The translations under genes and the position numbers were made by a program. The notes under the pieces were generated by a model that was not told the DNA's origin, did not search any database, and saw only the letters and a program-made list of their open reading frames with translations. This document shows positions 29,416-40,617 of a stretch of 64,000 nucleotides of DNA, piece after piece. This DNA is from Pomphorhynchus laevis. Its lineage: Eukaryota > Acanthocephala > Palaeacanthocephala > Echinorhynchida > Pomphorhynchidae. Numbering within the stretch: the first letter of the stretch is position 1; every line of letters starts with the position of its first letter. The stretch spans positions 1 to 64,000 of the forward strand of contig WNNJ02001392.1 in assembly GCA_012934845.2 (NCBI GenBank), in the 5' to 3' direction.

Positions 29416-32173
29416 GTTTGGAGAGTTCTTCGAGGGATTCCATTTTACAATTAGGAAATCTAGCGCGCATTAATATCACATCCAACATTACTGCTCAATT
29501 ACCCTCTGCTTCTGATATTAGTGTCGCCTATACTAACTTAAGGAGTATTTTACCAAAATTTGATGAACTTAAGGCATTAGTCATCTTAAATAAACCAGCG
29601 ATCATGGCTCTCACTGAAACATGGCTGCATCGTGATTTTTCGATGGTTTAATTGCTATTATGGGATTTAATTTGGTGAGAGCTGATAGAGAGTCTCGGAA
29701 GGGTGGAGGTGTTGCGCTATATATTACGACATCCTTAAACATTACTTCCACTCGTAATTTTAAAAATGAACTGGGCACGTGTGAGTTTCTCTCAGTCATT
29801 GTTTCACACTTCGGAGGTCCCTTAGGTATTGCCGTGTGCTACAGGTCGCCGCAATCATCCGTATTGAGTCATGAATTCTCTACACTAATAAGTCAATGTT
29901 CTGAGCTTGACGAATATCTACTAGTTGGCGATTTTAATATACCCTCAGCTGGTCACATCGGGAATTATGTTTTGGATAGTAGTTCTTCCAAGTCAGATGT
30001 GGATTTGTGGAATTTTCTTACAAATGATCTCATGTTAGAGCAACATGTGCAGTCGCCCACCAGATTCGCGCAAAACCAGGAATCTTGTCTAGATTTGGTA
30101 TTTTCCAAATTAATTACAAGTGTGGGTAATATGAGCTATCAGAGTCCTATTGGATTGAGCGATCATTGCATGATCTTATTCAATTATTTTTCTAGGTGTA
30201 TGATCCCAAAACTGGAAAATTTGATAGTGTCGAAAAGATCTTGGCAACACATTGATGAAGACTCATTACGAGAGGCAGCACTAAGAACATCATTCAACTG
30301 TGCTAGTGAATACATTGAGGTAAAGTGGCATGTTATTGAATCAGGTTTAGTAGCTCTTGCAGATAAGTTTGAACCACTCCGTAGGGTACCAAACAGTAAA
30401 GCTAAATACCCTCCTTGGTTTGACACTGAATTGCGATATGCTCTCAAACATAGGAATCGTCTATTTAAACTAAGCCGTCATCAGAATAATTTTAAAAAGC
30501 GGTATACAATGTTCCGAAATTTCGTCAATCGCCTTAAGATTACAAAAAGGCAAAGTTTTGAAGATCAATTAGCTTTACAAATTGACACTGAACCAAAAAA
30601 ATTTTGGGCTTATGTGAAAGGATCCAGAGCTCTGCTACCAGCTATTTCATCTTTAAGAGACGGTAACACTCGAGTGACATCGCCAGACAGCATGGCAGAA
30701 TTGTTTGCATCCGCTTTTGAGCTGACACCAGATGCTTTCTCTAGCATATGTGGAGATGCAGCATCACAACAGATAGAAATTGGTTCTCCAGTTTTAACGA
30801 TAACAGCACATGAGGTTTTTGTTGAATTGGCTAGGTTATCCAGATCATTAGCGGCAGGCCCAGATGATATTCACCCCCCACTTCTTAATTTGCTTGCTCC
30901 TGTTCTGGCTGAGCCATTAGCCTCCATATTTGAGCTGAGCTTGCGCATTTCGAAGTTACCTGCTACCTGGAAAAAAGCGATTGTAGTACCAATTTATAAA
31001 AATGGTGAAAAAGATGATCCGAATAACTATAGGGCAATAAGTCTAACTAGTGTTGTATGCAAAGTGATTGAGCGCATACTAAACAGACGCATATATGATC
31101 ATTTGAGTTCGCTGAGAATTCTCAATAATACACAGCATGGATTTCGCCCTCGGCGTTCATGTCTTACAAACTTATTACATGTTCGCGAAGATTGGGTTGG
31201 ACATGTTGCTAACGGGTACTGTATCGACGTAATATTTCTTGACTTTAGTCGGGCTTTTGATAGGGTGCCCCACAAAATGCTAATTTCCACCCTTGAGTCT
31301 TATAAAGTCAATCGCTCCATTATAAGCTGGATTCAAGATTTTCTTAAAGATAGATCATTTGCTGTTCGTGCAGGTCAATGCCTATCGTCTTATCGTCCTA
31401 TCACCTCAGGAGTACCACAGGGATTAGTCTTAGGACCCTTGTTGTTTAACATATTTATAAATCAGCTACTAGATTTAATTGAGGATTGTAGTGTTTTAGC
31501 TTTTGCCGACGATGTAAAGGTATGGAAATTGATTAAAACCAACAAGGATCGAAATGACTTTCAAAATATCCTAAACATTGTTTATCGATGGTCTTTAAAC
31601 ACTGGAATTTCATTGAATATTAAAAAGTGTGCACATATGAGATTAGGTCATAGCAATGTGAGTCAAGAATATTTTATTGGCGATGAGTTTGTTGTTTCCA
31701 CGCAGTCCATTCTGGATCTTGGTATAATTGTTCAAAACAATCTGAAAACACGTGCTAACACTGATATGATTTGTAACATAGCAAGAAGAATGACCTATAT
31801 TGTCAAAAATTGCTTTAAAGATTTATCTCCCGTTTGTGTTGTGCGTTTATATAATGCTCTTATAAGACCGATATTAGAATATGTGTCGCCAGTAGTCTTT
31901 CCGTGTACGCGTGCAGAACTTGATCAATTAGAGCGCATACTTCGACGGTTTACGAAATTATGTCCTCAGGTACGATATCTTCCCTATGAAGCACGAATAA
32001 AAAGTTTGAATATGCCGACAGTGCGTGAAAGGTTCCTTCTTTTCGACCTTCTAGCTATGTATCGACTAGTTAATAAAGATGAAAATTTTCCAGCAAATAG
32101 AGTTGAACTCAATGAACGGGATGGACGTAGAGGGCACTCGAAAGTACTAGTAGTACATGAGCACGGAAAATAA
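29361..32173 (+). pseudogene. LINE B ORF2: endonuclease and RT, one frameshift, cut by LINE C2
   Basis: The open -1 frame begins at 29361 without an early ATG. A missing base near 29641 shifts the frame, and the rest runs open from 29660 to 32173. Endonuclease: TETWLHRDFS, RKGGGVALY, VGDFNIP, GLSDHC. RT: VPIYKNGEKDDPNNYRAISL, QHGFRPRRSCLTNL, IFLDFSRAFDRVPH, GVPQGLVLGPLLF, AFADDVKVW. Catalytic residues are intact. The C-terminal end (RHFRLSHRAVNIWNRLP) lies beyond LINE C2 at 36783. Confidence 0.9.
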
Positions 32174-32260
32174 TACAAATTTTTAATAATACAAATTTAT
32201 TTAATGTGGCAAATGCGTACAAGCTGTACGCTTACAAGTCCACAAACAAAAATGAGAAAG

Positions 32261-35170
32261 TCAAGCAGTTAAATTGTTCAGATGGGATCGGATTTGTCGT
32301 TTGAAGCACTGCAGGGAAGTTGATTGGCGTATATGAATGGGCAGATGATTCCACGATAGAGGAGCAGCCACCAGGAAGGAGCGGAGTCCAAAGGAGGTAG
32401 AGTAGTTTGGGACATGTAAAAGAAGGGAATTACAGGAACGCAAGGAACAGTAAACAGGACGGGAATTATCAAGAAAAGGAAGGTTGAGAAATGAAGGGGT
32501 ATGAAAAGTTACAAGGCGGAAAGCAACGATAAGAAGACGAATTTGAACACGACAATAAATTGTAGGCAAATCGAGAGAAGCAAGATGGTAGGATGTGTGA
32601 TCAAAACGACGAAGACGGAGGAGAATTCGGACAGCTGCGTTGACGATGCGTTGTAGGGGAAGAAGAGTGGATTTAGGTGAGTTGGAAAATAGACTAAGAC
32701 AATAATCGAGTCTAGAAAAAAGGAGAGATGATATGAGAGTCATACAAGAAGGGAAATCGATCAATCTACGAACTTGACGGAGGTTGCGGAGTATCAAGGT
32801 AGATGAGCGTACTTTATCTCTAACGAAAGGTTTAAGTGAAAGTCGGTTGTCAAAATGGAAGCCTAGGAAAACGAGATTATCAACGATAGGAAGAATTGTA
32901 GAATTTAATGATACGGAGGGAGGTTCGAAGCCGAGGCGTCGAGGTAGGATCCACATAATTTTGGATTTATCAGGATTCAGAGAAAGGCGAAGGGAAGAAA
33001 GATGATTGGAAATTGAGACAAGACAGTCGGAAGCAGAAACACTAAGATCGCGAATACGATAAACAGGTGCATGAGCATAGATGAGAATGTCATCAGCATA
33101 TTGCATAACATGGAAGTTAAATTTATGAGAAATCGAAGACAAATCACCAAGAAGAAGAGAGAAAAGTATAGGGCCTAATACGGAGCCTTGCGGAACACCG
33201 GACGGAATGGACGAAGGATGTCAGAGAGAAGAGTTAGAATATACGCGAAATGTACGGTTTGATAGATATGAAGAAAACCATGATACAGTGGGTAAAGAGA
33301 AGCCATAATCATGACGAAGGCGATGGAGAAGAATCGAGTGATCGACGATGTCAAAAGCAGACGATAGATCAAGAGAAACTATGACACTACATAATTTATG
33401 ATCGCGCGATATGAGTAAGTCGTTATAAACTTTAAGACATGCAATTTCGGTAGAGTAATTAGAGCGAAAAGCGGCTTGGAAGGGAGGAAATAAGTTAGAG
33501 GAATAGAGATATGTATTAACTTGCTTAAGAACGAGACGCTCAAGGAGTTTAGAGAGGGTTGGGAGAAGTGAGATTGGACGGTACGAAGATGGTAGTGAAG
33601 AGTCGAGAGATTGCTTTTTGATGATAGGACGAACAGTGGCGCATTTCCAGATGGAAGGAAATGTACAGCTACGGATGGACGAGTTGAACAATGTGGTTAG
33701 GAAGGGTAAGATAAAAGTGCAGATATTTTTAAGTAAGTGAGTGGGAATTGGGTCAGAAGGAGAGGTTTTATTAGGTAATGACAGCAGAACCGAAGAAACT
33801 TCATCAGACGAAACGGGAAGAAGGTGGAATAGTTCTGGGAGGGAAGTATTTAAAGATAAGAGTGGGTACAAGGGGGCTATGGGTAGTAGGGAAAGTAAAT
33901 TAGATAGCTTAGTTTGTAGATAAGAAGAAAATTCATCAGGATTTATATTACAAGGGGTAGATGATCGTGAAAGAATTGAGTTTAAGATTTTCCAATGAGA
34001 TTTCGAGTTGGAAGATGACTCGAGTTGATTTCGCCAAAAGAGAGTACGTTTAGTACGTATAAGAATGAGATGTGAACGGCGTTGAGAAAAGTAGGAATCA
34101 CGAAGATTTGGAGGGAGTGAGTTGGGTGAACGTTTAAGAAAGCGTTTATACATACGAAAAGAGTGACGGAGTCGACGCTTAGAAAGACTACAGTCAGAAT
34201 CGAACCAGGGAGCATGGCGCAAGCGCTGGGAACGTCGAAGTCGACTAGGTAGAAGGTTATTGAGGATCGACGTAAGTTCAGAATCAAACAGAATGCAGAG
34301 ATCATCGGGAGAGAGATAGTTAAGAGGAAGTGAAAAGAGTGAAGAATTGAGTAAGGCTGTGCAGAGAATAGGGATATCGAGAAGCTTCCAGGGTCGACTT
34401 GGTGTAGATAATGGTAAAGGCGGAGAAGGAGGATGGGGACGAGTAAGAGTAAGAGTGACAAGGAAATGATCGGACAAACCAGGATCAGTAATTGACAAGG
34501 AGGTATAGTCATTGAAGCAGTTAGGAACAGCAATGATGTCGAGAGCACCGCCGAGAATATGAGTTGGGCTTGTTGAAAGTAATTTATAGTTAAAATCAGA
34601 AAAAAGATTAGTTAAAGTGATAGAGTCAGAGTCAGACGGGCGATCAAGACGAATGTTAAAGTCACCGAGAACAAAAGAAGGAGTATAAGACAATGAACAG
34701 TGAGACATTAGATCTGCAAGGTCGTTAAAGAAGATACGTGATGGGGCAACTGAACCTGGACGGTATACAATCACAAGTTCCAGAGGGAAAGGCGTTGATA
34801 ATCTGCATATGAGTAATTCGAACGAGGTGTAACGGATGTTAACGTTGATTTTACGTAAAGACATTGGGTGACGAGCAATGGCAACAATACCGCCATGGTT
34901 AGACGCAGTAGATGTATGAGATGTAATTTGACGAGCTGATTCAACTAGAGAACAACCAGAGCGACATAGACGACGAATAGCAAGATCGTTGGAGTCAGTG
35001 TGCCAGGATTCGGTAATGCAGAGAATATCGATAGATAATTGATCGAAGATATCGAGAAGCATATCAGCTTTATGAAGAATGGAGCGAGTATTGAATAGAC
35101 TAAGACGAAAAGTATGCTTAGGAGCGAGATCGACTAGCGAAGAAGACAAGGGGGAGAGATGGGACGCCAT
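32261..35170 (-). pseudogene. LINE C2 ORF2: endonuclease and RT with one internal stop
   Basis: The ATG at 35168-35170 starts MASHLSPLSSSLVD. Endonuclease: FNTRSILHKADMLLD, CITESWH, SNHGGIVAIA, LGDFNIR, GLSDHFLV. RT: RPIIKKQSLDSS, FQAAFRSNYSTEI, VSLDLSSAFDIVDH, QGSVLGPILF, MQYADDILIY. A TGA at 33221-33223, between motifs A and B, ends the frame early, while copy C1 has Ser-His there. Otherwise it is open to 32261 (about 969 codons). The ORF2 start overlaps the ORF1 end. Confidence 0.9.
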
Positions 35171-36458
35171 CGAATTTTTGGCCTTGTGTGAAGAACGTGA
35201 AAATTTCCGTTGATTTTACGTATAGATAAGGATGACTCGCCGTTTGTTTCACGTCGATGTTTTTCAATGCGAGCTAAATTGAGCTGGGCAATATCAGAAG
35301 GGGAGCGGTCAGGAAAGATACGGCAAGTAGATGAAGTGGTAAGAAGTTTAAAACGTTGGGAGAGTACCGAAGAGGCATGTGAACTATGTCGGAAAACGAT
35401 TTTTAAGAGTGGAGGACTGAGATGATTTGATTTAGTGGATTTGTTTAAACGAATAAAGGATACAGGAGCGATATTATTGAAGAGTGATGGGTTATCATCA
35501 GGAAGAATGGTTGCTAGGATAGACCTGAAAGCAGATACATCATCATCGAGGCGAGATTGTGGAGAAGCAGATTCGGAAAGCTTTAAGTTTGATATGATTA
35601 TACAGCGATCGCGCGAAGGAAAACGATTTCGTGGAAGTGGTGGACGGACAGAGCTGGTTGGAGTCGAGGTAGATGAGCAGATAGAAGTGGAAATGACAGG
35701 GGTGCTTGATAAAGAATTAATATTGGTTGGAGCAAGTGTGACAGGAGCGGGGTGTTGAATCGGTTGATCAGAGATGTGACTGGATATGATTTTAAATGAA
35801 GGATGTAACTTATTGGGAAGTGTTACGTGGGAGGTAGAGTAAGGAGAATTAAAATAGGTTGGGGCATGAGTGACAGGAATGGAGTGTTGAATTAGTGTAT
35901 CGGAAATGTTACTGGAAATGATTTTGATGGAAGGGTGTAAATTATTGAGAGGTGATACAGGGGGGTCGAGTAAGGAGTTCGTGAGGAGAATAAAGAAGTT
36001 TGAGATTTATTTAGATTGGGGGAGGAATAGGAAAGAGGAGGTACGAGATGAAAAGCTTTGCCGTTAGCATTGTTAGAATGAGAAAGATTAATGGAAGTTT
36101 GGTACGTAGTTGAACGAGGAGTGTGTGAGAGAGTAGGTTCAATAATGGGATTATATGATGCGAAGTCAGGTGTTGATGCGAGGGAAACATCTAAAACAGC
36201 ATTGGTCTGAGTGGTAGTGTGTGATACAGGAGTAGATGAGCAGGATAACTGTAGTAGTCGTACTGATGTACAAAAACCGCAAGTGAAATGTTTAAGTTTA
36301 TACACTGAGTGGTCGGATATTTTAACACAAACAAGTGTCCATACATCGCAATCTTTGGAATCGCATCCAACTTCAAAGCTGGTATAACCATCATTGCATT
36401 TAGATGTGGAAGATTGTTGATCAGGAACAGGGATCTGAGATCGCGCTTTTTTAGGCAT
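35130..36458 (-). pseudogene. LINE C2 ORF1, zinc-binding N-terminus, frameshifted
   Basis: Starts MPKKARSQIPVPDQQSS. Residues about 32-68 carry VGCDSKDCDVW ... FTCGFC, the same C-x4-C...CGxC pattern as in the CR1-like ORF1s. A Ser/Thr-rich region follows. The first frame stops at 35892. The conserved C-terminus (RIFPDRSPSDIAQLN, ARIEKHRRE, ESSLSIRKINGNF) continues in another frame to about 35130, overlapping the ORF2 ATG. Confidence 0.75.
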
Positions 36459-36502
36459 GACCTTTTATCGATAGATTGAGCTCAATCCGCGAGCGTAGCG
36501 AG

Positions 36503-36702
36503 CGGAACTGACAGGAATAATCTGGAACTGACAGGAATAATCTGGAACTGACAGGAATAATCTGGAACTGACAGGAATAATCTGGAACTGACAGGAATAA
36601 TCTGGAACTGACAGGAATAATCTGGAACTGACAGGAATAATCTGGAACTGACAGGAATAATCTGGAACTGACAGGAATAATCTGGAACTGACAGGAATAA
36701 TT
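36503..36702 (-). repeat. 20-bp tandem repeat x10 at the 5' end of LINE C2
   Basis: Ten units of GGAACTGACAGGAATAATCT with perfect 20-bp spacing (36503 to 36702), directly upstream of ORF1 on the - strand. Units are essentially identical. In several LINEs such 5' monomers act as promoter units; that role is inferred here. Confidence 0.9.
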
Positions 36703-36751
36703 GTATGTTATTTTATCTCAAACTTTTTTTTAAGCTAAAAAAAAGCGCGAT

Positions 36752-36795
36752 CGGAAATGACGAGGGTATTTTTTAAAATACCCTCGTCATTTCCG
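36752..36795. repeat. 21-bp perfect inverted repeat at the LINE C2/LINE B junction
   Basis: 36752-36772 is the exact reverse complement of 36775-36795. The right arm is LINE B coding sequence (AAAATACCCTCGTCATTTCC), so the left arm is an inverted extra copy of target DNA made at the 5' junction of the LINE C2 insertion. Confidence 0.9.
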
Positions 36796-37050
36796 ACTGT
36801 CTCATCGAGCGGTGAATATTTGGAATCGTCTTCCAGTTGATGTCGTTGCGGTGCATACAATCAATGAATTTAAATCCAATATAAAGAACTGGATTCGAAA
36901 TAAGAACGAATGGTAGTTGCTGCAGTACCCATGGTTATGATATATATACTGAACGATTTTTTTGATTTTTTCCTGTATTTATTTGTTTTTTATGTGAGCG
37001 GTCAAAACAGCCTTATGGCTATGACCTGTATTAATAATAATATTTAATGC
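36775..37050 (+). mobile_element. LINE B copy 1, right part (ORF2 end and 3' UTR)
   Basis: Resumes LINE B after LINE C2: RHFRLSHRAVNIWNRLPVD, then INEFKSNIKNWIRNKNEW and a stop at 36914-36916. The 3' UTR has AGCC-TTAT-GGCT (37009-37020) and TATTAATAATAAT. The coding end is intact. Confidence 0.88.
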
Positions 37051-37297
37051 AAAATAAAAGTTAAATAGTTTAATAATTATTATAGTGTACAAGTTACTAG
37101 CCGCAAATGGCTGTTTCAACTGTTCACAAATTACATTTTAAAATATCAATTAAAATACATCCACGAATCCAAATTAGAGTTCACAATCCACTTCAGCAGC
37201 ATCTTCTTGAAGTGTCTATTGCTAGTAGCATTGACGACGTCTTCAGGCAGCGAATTCCAAACATTCAATGCGCGGTGGGAAAGCCTACTCACACTCC

Positions 37298-40129
37298 TTA
37301 TTTTGCCATGGGGAATTTAAATAACGTAAGGGAGTAACCTCTGCGACGCGAATTTCTCAATTTTATCGAATTGGATGGGAACCCCTCTTTTCCACGAACC
37401 AAATGCCACATCGCTACAAGATCTAAATATAGTAGCCTCTGGGCCGTTGAAGGCATTTTTAAGCAAGCTAGGCGCTCATTGTAAGAATAAAGAGATGTAA
37501 TGCAAAGTTTGGTTCCTCTACGTAAAATCGACTCGGTCTTTTTCATCTCAGCCTTGGTGGATGGAAAAGTTGATGCGATGCAGTATTCCACATGCGGACG
37601 GACTAACGCACAGTAGAGATGCTTAAATAATTTTGGATGCAGCTTACTAAATGTGTTCTTAATACAATACAAGGCCTTCATGGCTTTACCGTAGATATAA
37701 TCGGTATTCGGTCGTGTTTTAAGGTCGTTATTCAAAATAATCCCTAGGTCTCTATGAACAGAAATGTTGTGAAGCTTATAACATCCTAAATAGAATTCAT
37801 GATCAGATTTACATTTGCCGAGTTTCATATGAACGCACTTATCTACATTTATGGTCATACCGGTAGCACTGCTCCAGTCGTAGATTGTCTGGAGATCATG
37901 TTGTAGATGCCGGCCATCAGGATCTGAGATGCTATCGCACCACACTTTCACATCGTCTGCGAATGCCAGGCAGGGACTGTTTATGCGTAACAGAAGATCA
38001 TTGAGAAATATAATAAAAAGCAAGGGACCAAGGACTGTACCTTGCGGAACTCCGGATTTAACTAACCTAGTAGAAGACATGCTATTGCCAACCCTCACCT
38101 GAAATGATCTCCCGTCCAAAAAATCACGAATCCAATTGCATAACATGGAGGATACTCCGTAGTGTGCTAACAACCTAATCATCCCATCATGAGGGACGCG
38201 ATCGAAGGCTTTCGAAAAATCAATAAAGATTATATCGAGTGAGCTACCAAAACTTAACGACTGGGTCCAAGTTTCGCGCGCGGTAAGCAAGTTCGTCAAA
38301 CAAGAACGGGAGTGACGAAAACCATGTTGAGCGGACGATAGTATACCAAGAGAGACAAGATGATCGTAGACTCTAGTGCTGATGGCGCGTTCGAGAACTT
38401 TGCACAGAGAAGAGGTTAAGCTTATTGGCCTATAATCACCACAGGATGATGCAAAAAAATTTTTGGGAATAGGAACAACGGTTGCAGTTTTCCAATCTTC
38501 TGGGACACTGCCAGTGGCCAGAATTTTATCAAAGATAATAGTCAGGAATGGTGCCAGGTAACTCGATAAAGCTTTGAGCAGGTATGGGGAGATGTCATCG
38601 GGGCCAGCTGCGCTAAAAGGACGAATATTATTGAGATAATCTTGAATTTCGGTAACGCAAATTGGCCGGGATTCATTACGCGGAGGGATAGAGCACCCGT
38701 ACCATATCATATAAGAATCGCAATGTGGTAAAGTGGATAAAGAGAACGAGGATGCGAAGGTCTCAGCTATATCAGTTTCATTTGTAACCAAGCCACATTC
38801 AGAGTGCACATGCTTGATTGCAGAGGTGAGCGTTCCGTTTTGCCGAGCATATGACCAAAATAGCTTGGGGTTGCGATTAACTTCCTTGATGATTGTAGAT
38901 TCGAATTTATCACGTTTTAACGTTTTCATACGAGTACAGACGTTCCTAAGATACCTATAAATGTTGGCGTAGTACGGAAGCGAACGAGATAACTTCCAAA
39001 GACGATTTCGTACTCGCAACATCAATCTCAGGTCCTTATCGAACCAAACAGGATATTTAGTATTTGGCGAGATGATACGCTTTGGTGCAAACACGTCAGA
39101 AATACCTAAAAGGTAATCCCCAATCACTTTTAGTGAGACTTCTTTAGTATTTGTTAAAGATAGTGGACGACGTTGACAGAAAGATAAAATTTGCTCATCA
39201 AGCACTTTTGACCAAACCCGTTTTACGATGGGAGCCGTAAAATGGCGGAATTTAAAGTTTGGGGTGACCTGTAGTGATAGCACGCAGTGGTCAGAGTTAC
39301 CTATCGGTGGAAGATAATCCACTCGAGCTATGTCTTCAAGACGTTTGGAAAAAACCAAGTCAAGTATAGTATCATTATTATGGGAAGAAAATCGTGTGGG
39401 CTCTTGAATGTGTTGTACTAGTAAGAGTTCATCAGCGAGGAAGTGGGAGATTTCTCTTTCTACGACGGTGCCATCATCAAATATTGTTTGCCGCCAATCT
39501 GATCTAGGTAGGTTGAAGTTTCCTAGAAGAAGGAAATGAGAACTGATACTTATCGATCGCAATACTGACTTCAGAAGATTACAATCAGTGATCATAGAAG
39601 GTGAGCGATATACAACGCAGAGACTGATACCAACACGATCATACCCAATATGAAAGGTAATACTCTCAAACGAGCCTTGCGGATCACAAACTTGATCGAT
39701 GCCAGAAATTAGCAAATGGTCTCGAACGTACACTGCAACACCGCCCCCTCGCATACTGGACCTCCTGTCCCCTCGAAGTAGACGATAACCTGGAATATTT
39801 ACAGTGGCATCCAAGATGTGTTCATGTAGCCATGACTCACTAACACAGAATATATCATACGCATTAACCTCAACATGGTATCGAAGCTCTACAAGTTGTG
39901 CAGGAAGACTTCGTAAATTTGAATAACCTACCGATAAATAGCAACGAGTTGCATTGGAATCCTTTTTGGTTTTACTAAGGCACGGTCTATTAAATACAAT
40001 CAGATACCCTAAGGAATGGTCAGTGTTCTCTGAATTTACATGGAAACAGGGGTCCCGACAGTTAAAGGAGCCAACTGTTTCCAACGTACGACAGGACGCC
40101 ACTTGACAACCCGAAAATCCCGTATGCAT
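37298..40129 (-). CDS. LINE E ORF2: endonuclease and reverse transcriptase (943 aa)
   Basis: The ATG at 40127-40129 lies inside the ORF1 end. Endonuclease: YSNLRSLPAQL, VSESWLHE, MRGGGVAVY, LGNFNLPRSDW, GNSDHC. The usual GDFN is GNFN (AAC codon at 39518-39520), replacing a conserved catalytic Asp. RT: VPIPKNFFASSCGDYRPI, QHGFRHSRSCLTNL, IFIDFSKAFDRVPH, GVPQGTVLGPLLF, AFADDVKVW, all with catalytic Asp. The frame ends at KFPMAK; a missing A there shifts it, since RLSHRALNVWNSLPEDVV follows in the next frame. Confidence 0.92.
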   Translation of the reverse strand: MHTGFSGCQVASCRTLETVGSFNCRDPCFHVNSENTDHSLGYLIVFNRPCLSKTKKDSNATRCYLSVGYSNLRSLPAQLVELRYHVEVNAYDIFCVSESWLHEHILDATVNIPGYRLLRGDRRSSMRGGGVAVYVRDHLLISGIDQVCDPQGSFESITFHIGYDRVGISLCVVYRSPSMITDCNLLKSVLRSISISSHFLLLGNFNLPRSDWRQTIFDDGTVVEREISHFLADELLLVQHIQEPTRFSSHNNDTILDLVFSKRLEDIARVDYLPPIGNSDHCVLSLQVTPNFKFRHFTAPIVKRVWSKVLDEQILSFCQRRPLSLTNTKEVSLKVIGDYLLGISDVFAPKRIISPNTKYPVWFDKDLRLMLRVRNRLWKLSRSLPYYANIYRYLRNVCTRMKTLKRDKFESTIIKEVNRNPKLFWSYARQNGTLTSAIKHVHSECGLVTNETDIAETFASSFSLSTLPHCDSYMIWYGCSIPPRNESRPICVTEIQDYLNNIRPFSAAGPDDISPYLLKALSSYLAPFLTIIFDKILATGSVPEDWKTATVVPIPKNFFASSCGDYRPISLTSSLCKVLERAISTRVYDHLVSLGILSSAQHGFRHSRSCLTNLLTARETWTQSLSFGSSLDIIFIDFSKAFDRVPHDGMIRLLAHYGVSSMLCNWIRDFLDGRSFQVRVGNSMSSTRLVKSGVPQGTVLGPLLFIIFLNDLLLRINSPCLAFADDVKVWCDSISDPDGRHLQHDLQTIYDWSSATGMTINVDKCVHMKLGKCKSDHEFYLGCYKLHNISVHRDLGIILNNDLKTRPNTDYIYGKAMKALYCIKNTFSKLHPKLFKHLYCALVRPHVEYCIASTFPSTKAEMKKTESILRRGTKLCITSLYSYNERLACLKMPSTAQRLLYLDLVAMWHLVRGKEGFPSNSIKLRNSRRRGYSLTLFKFPMAK

Positions 40130-40617
40130 ATATTAGCCTCACCTTGAGAAAGCCGGTGTCTCAATTCGATGTTTGCTTTTCGTAATTGTAATCGCTCATC
40201 TGGCGAAAGGTCACGAAGGATACGAAATGGCAACCACCTAAGACGATATCCACGTGATAACAACATGCGCACATGATCACTAGAGGACAATATCACCTTC
40301 AACAGTCTTGGTTTATCCTGTGTTCTTTTACCAAGCCGAAATAGCTTCTTCACGTGTATAGACGATGCTAACTCTTCATCACCTTCATGCAATAGATGGG
40401 ATAATACCTTACGCAAAATAGACACGTCATGGTCCATATGTTCCTGTGAGTTTGCGGAATTGGACTCAGTAAGTTCGCTGAATAACACGCTATATGACCT
40501 GTCATAATGATGCCGAGTTATCTCAACCGACTTCGCATGTCGAACTTCACTATTTTCTGAAGGGGAAAAGTTCGATGCTATATGGGTTGGGGATCTGTTG
40601 TCTGAAGACGTGCACAA
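40036..40617 (-). CDS. LINE E ORF1 C-terminal part
   Basis: The visible frame of about 193 codons carries the conserved ORF1 block: SILRKVLSHL, VKKLFRLGKRTQDKPRLLKV, LLSRGYRLRW, RDFRVVKWRPVVRW, and ends GTPVSM. It overlaps ORF2 in the -1 register, as in LINE A and B. The site equivalent to their A-AAT-TTT is G-GAT-TTT here. The N-terminal part is missing by truncation, so the apparent start is not real. Confidence 0.8.
   Translation of the reverse strand: MCTSSDNRSPTHIASNFSPSENSEVRHAKSVEITRHHYDRSYSVLFSELTESNSANSQEHMDHDVSILRKVLSHLLHEGDEELASSIHVKKLFRLGKRTQDKPRLLKVILSSSDHVRMLLSRGYRLRWLPFRILRDLSPDERLQLRKANIELRHRLSQGEANICIRDFRVVKWRPVVRWKQLAPLTVGTPVSM

Larger units (their letters stand above)
28054..32173 (+). 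mobile_element. LINE B copy 1 (CR1-like), left part; interrupted by LINE C2
   Basis: The 5' end starts TTTGAGATCTAAAGTAAATA like LINE A. The 5' UTR (28059-28287) holds degenerate ACGATTAC repeats. ORF1 and ORF2 follow. Coding sequence stops at GAGCACGGAAAAT near 32173, where LINE C2 begins, and resumes at 36775 to a 3' end at about 37050. Two in-frame stops in ORF1 and one frameshift in ORF2 show it is defective. Confidence 0.9.
32174..36705 (-). mobile_element. LINE C copy 2 (L2-like), near full length, inside LINE B1
   Basis: A - strand element with, in order, a 5' tandem repeat (36503-36702), ORF1 starting at 36458, ORF2 starting at 35170 and the 3' terminus near 32175-32200. It interrupts LINE B1 on the opposite strand, so it is younger than B1. 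It is nearly identical to C1. One in-frame stop in ORF2 and a break in ORF1 near 35892 show it is defective. Confidence 0.9.

Noticed and set aside
35435-35758. 107-codon open frame on the + strand opposite LINE C2 ORF1
   Set aside because: An antisense shadow of a Ser/Thr-rich ORF1 region, with no independent support.
36503-36702. 20-bp tandem repeats as a CRISPR or telomere-like array
   Set aside because: No spacers, and the position directly upstream of LINE C ORF1 explains them as 5' monomers.
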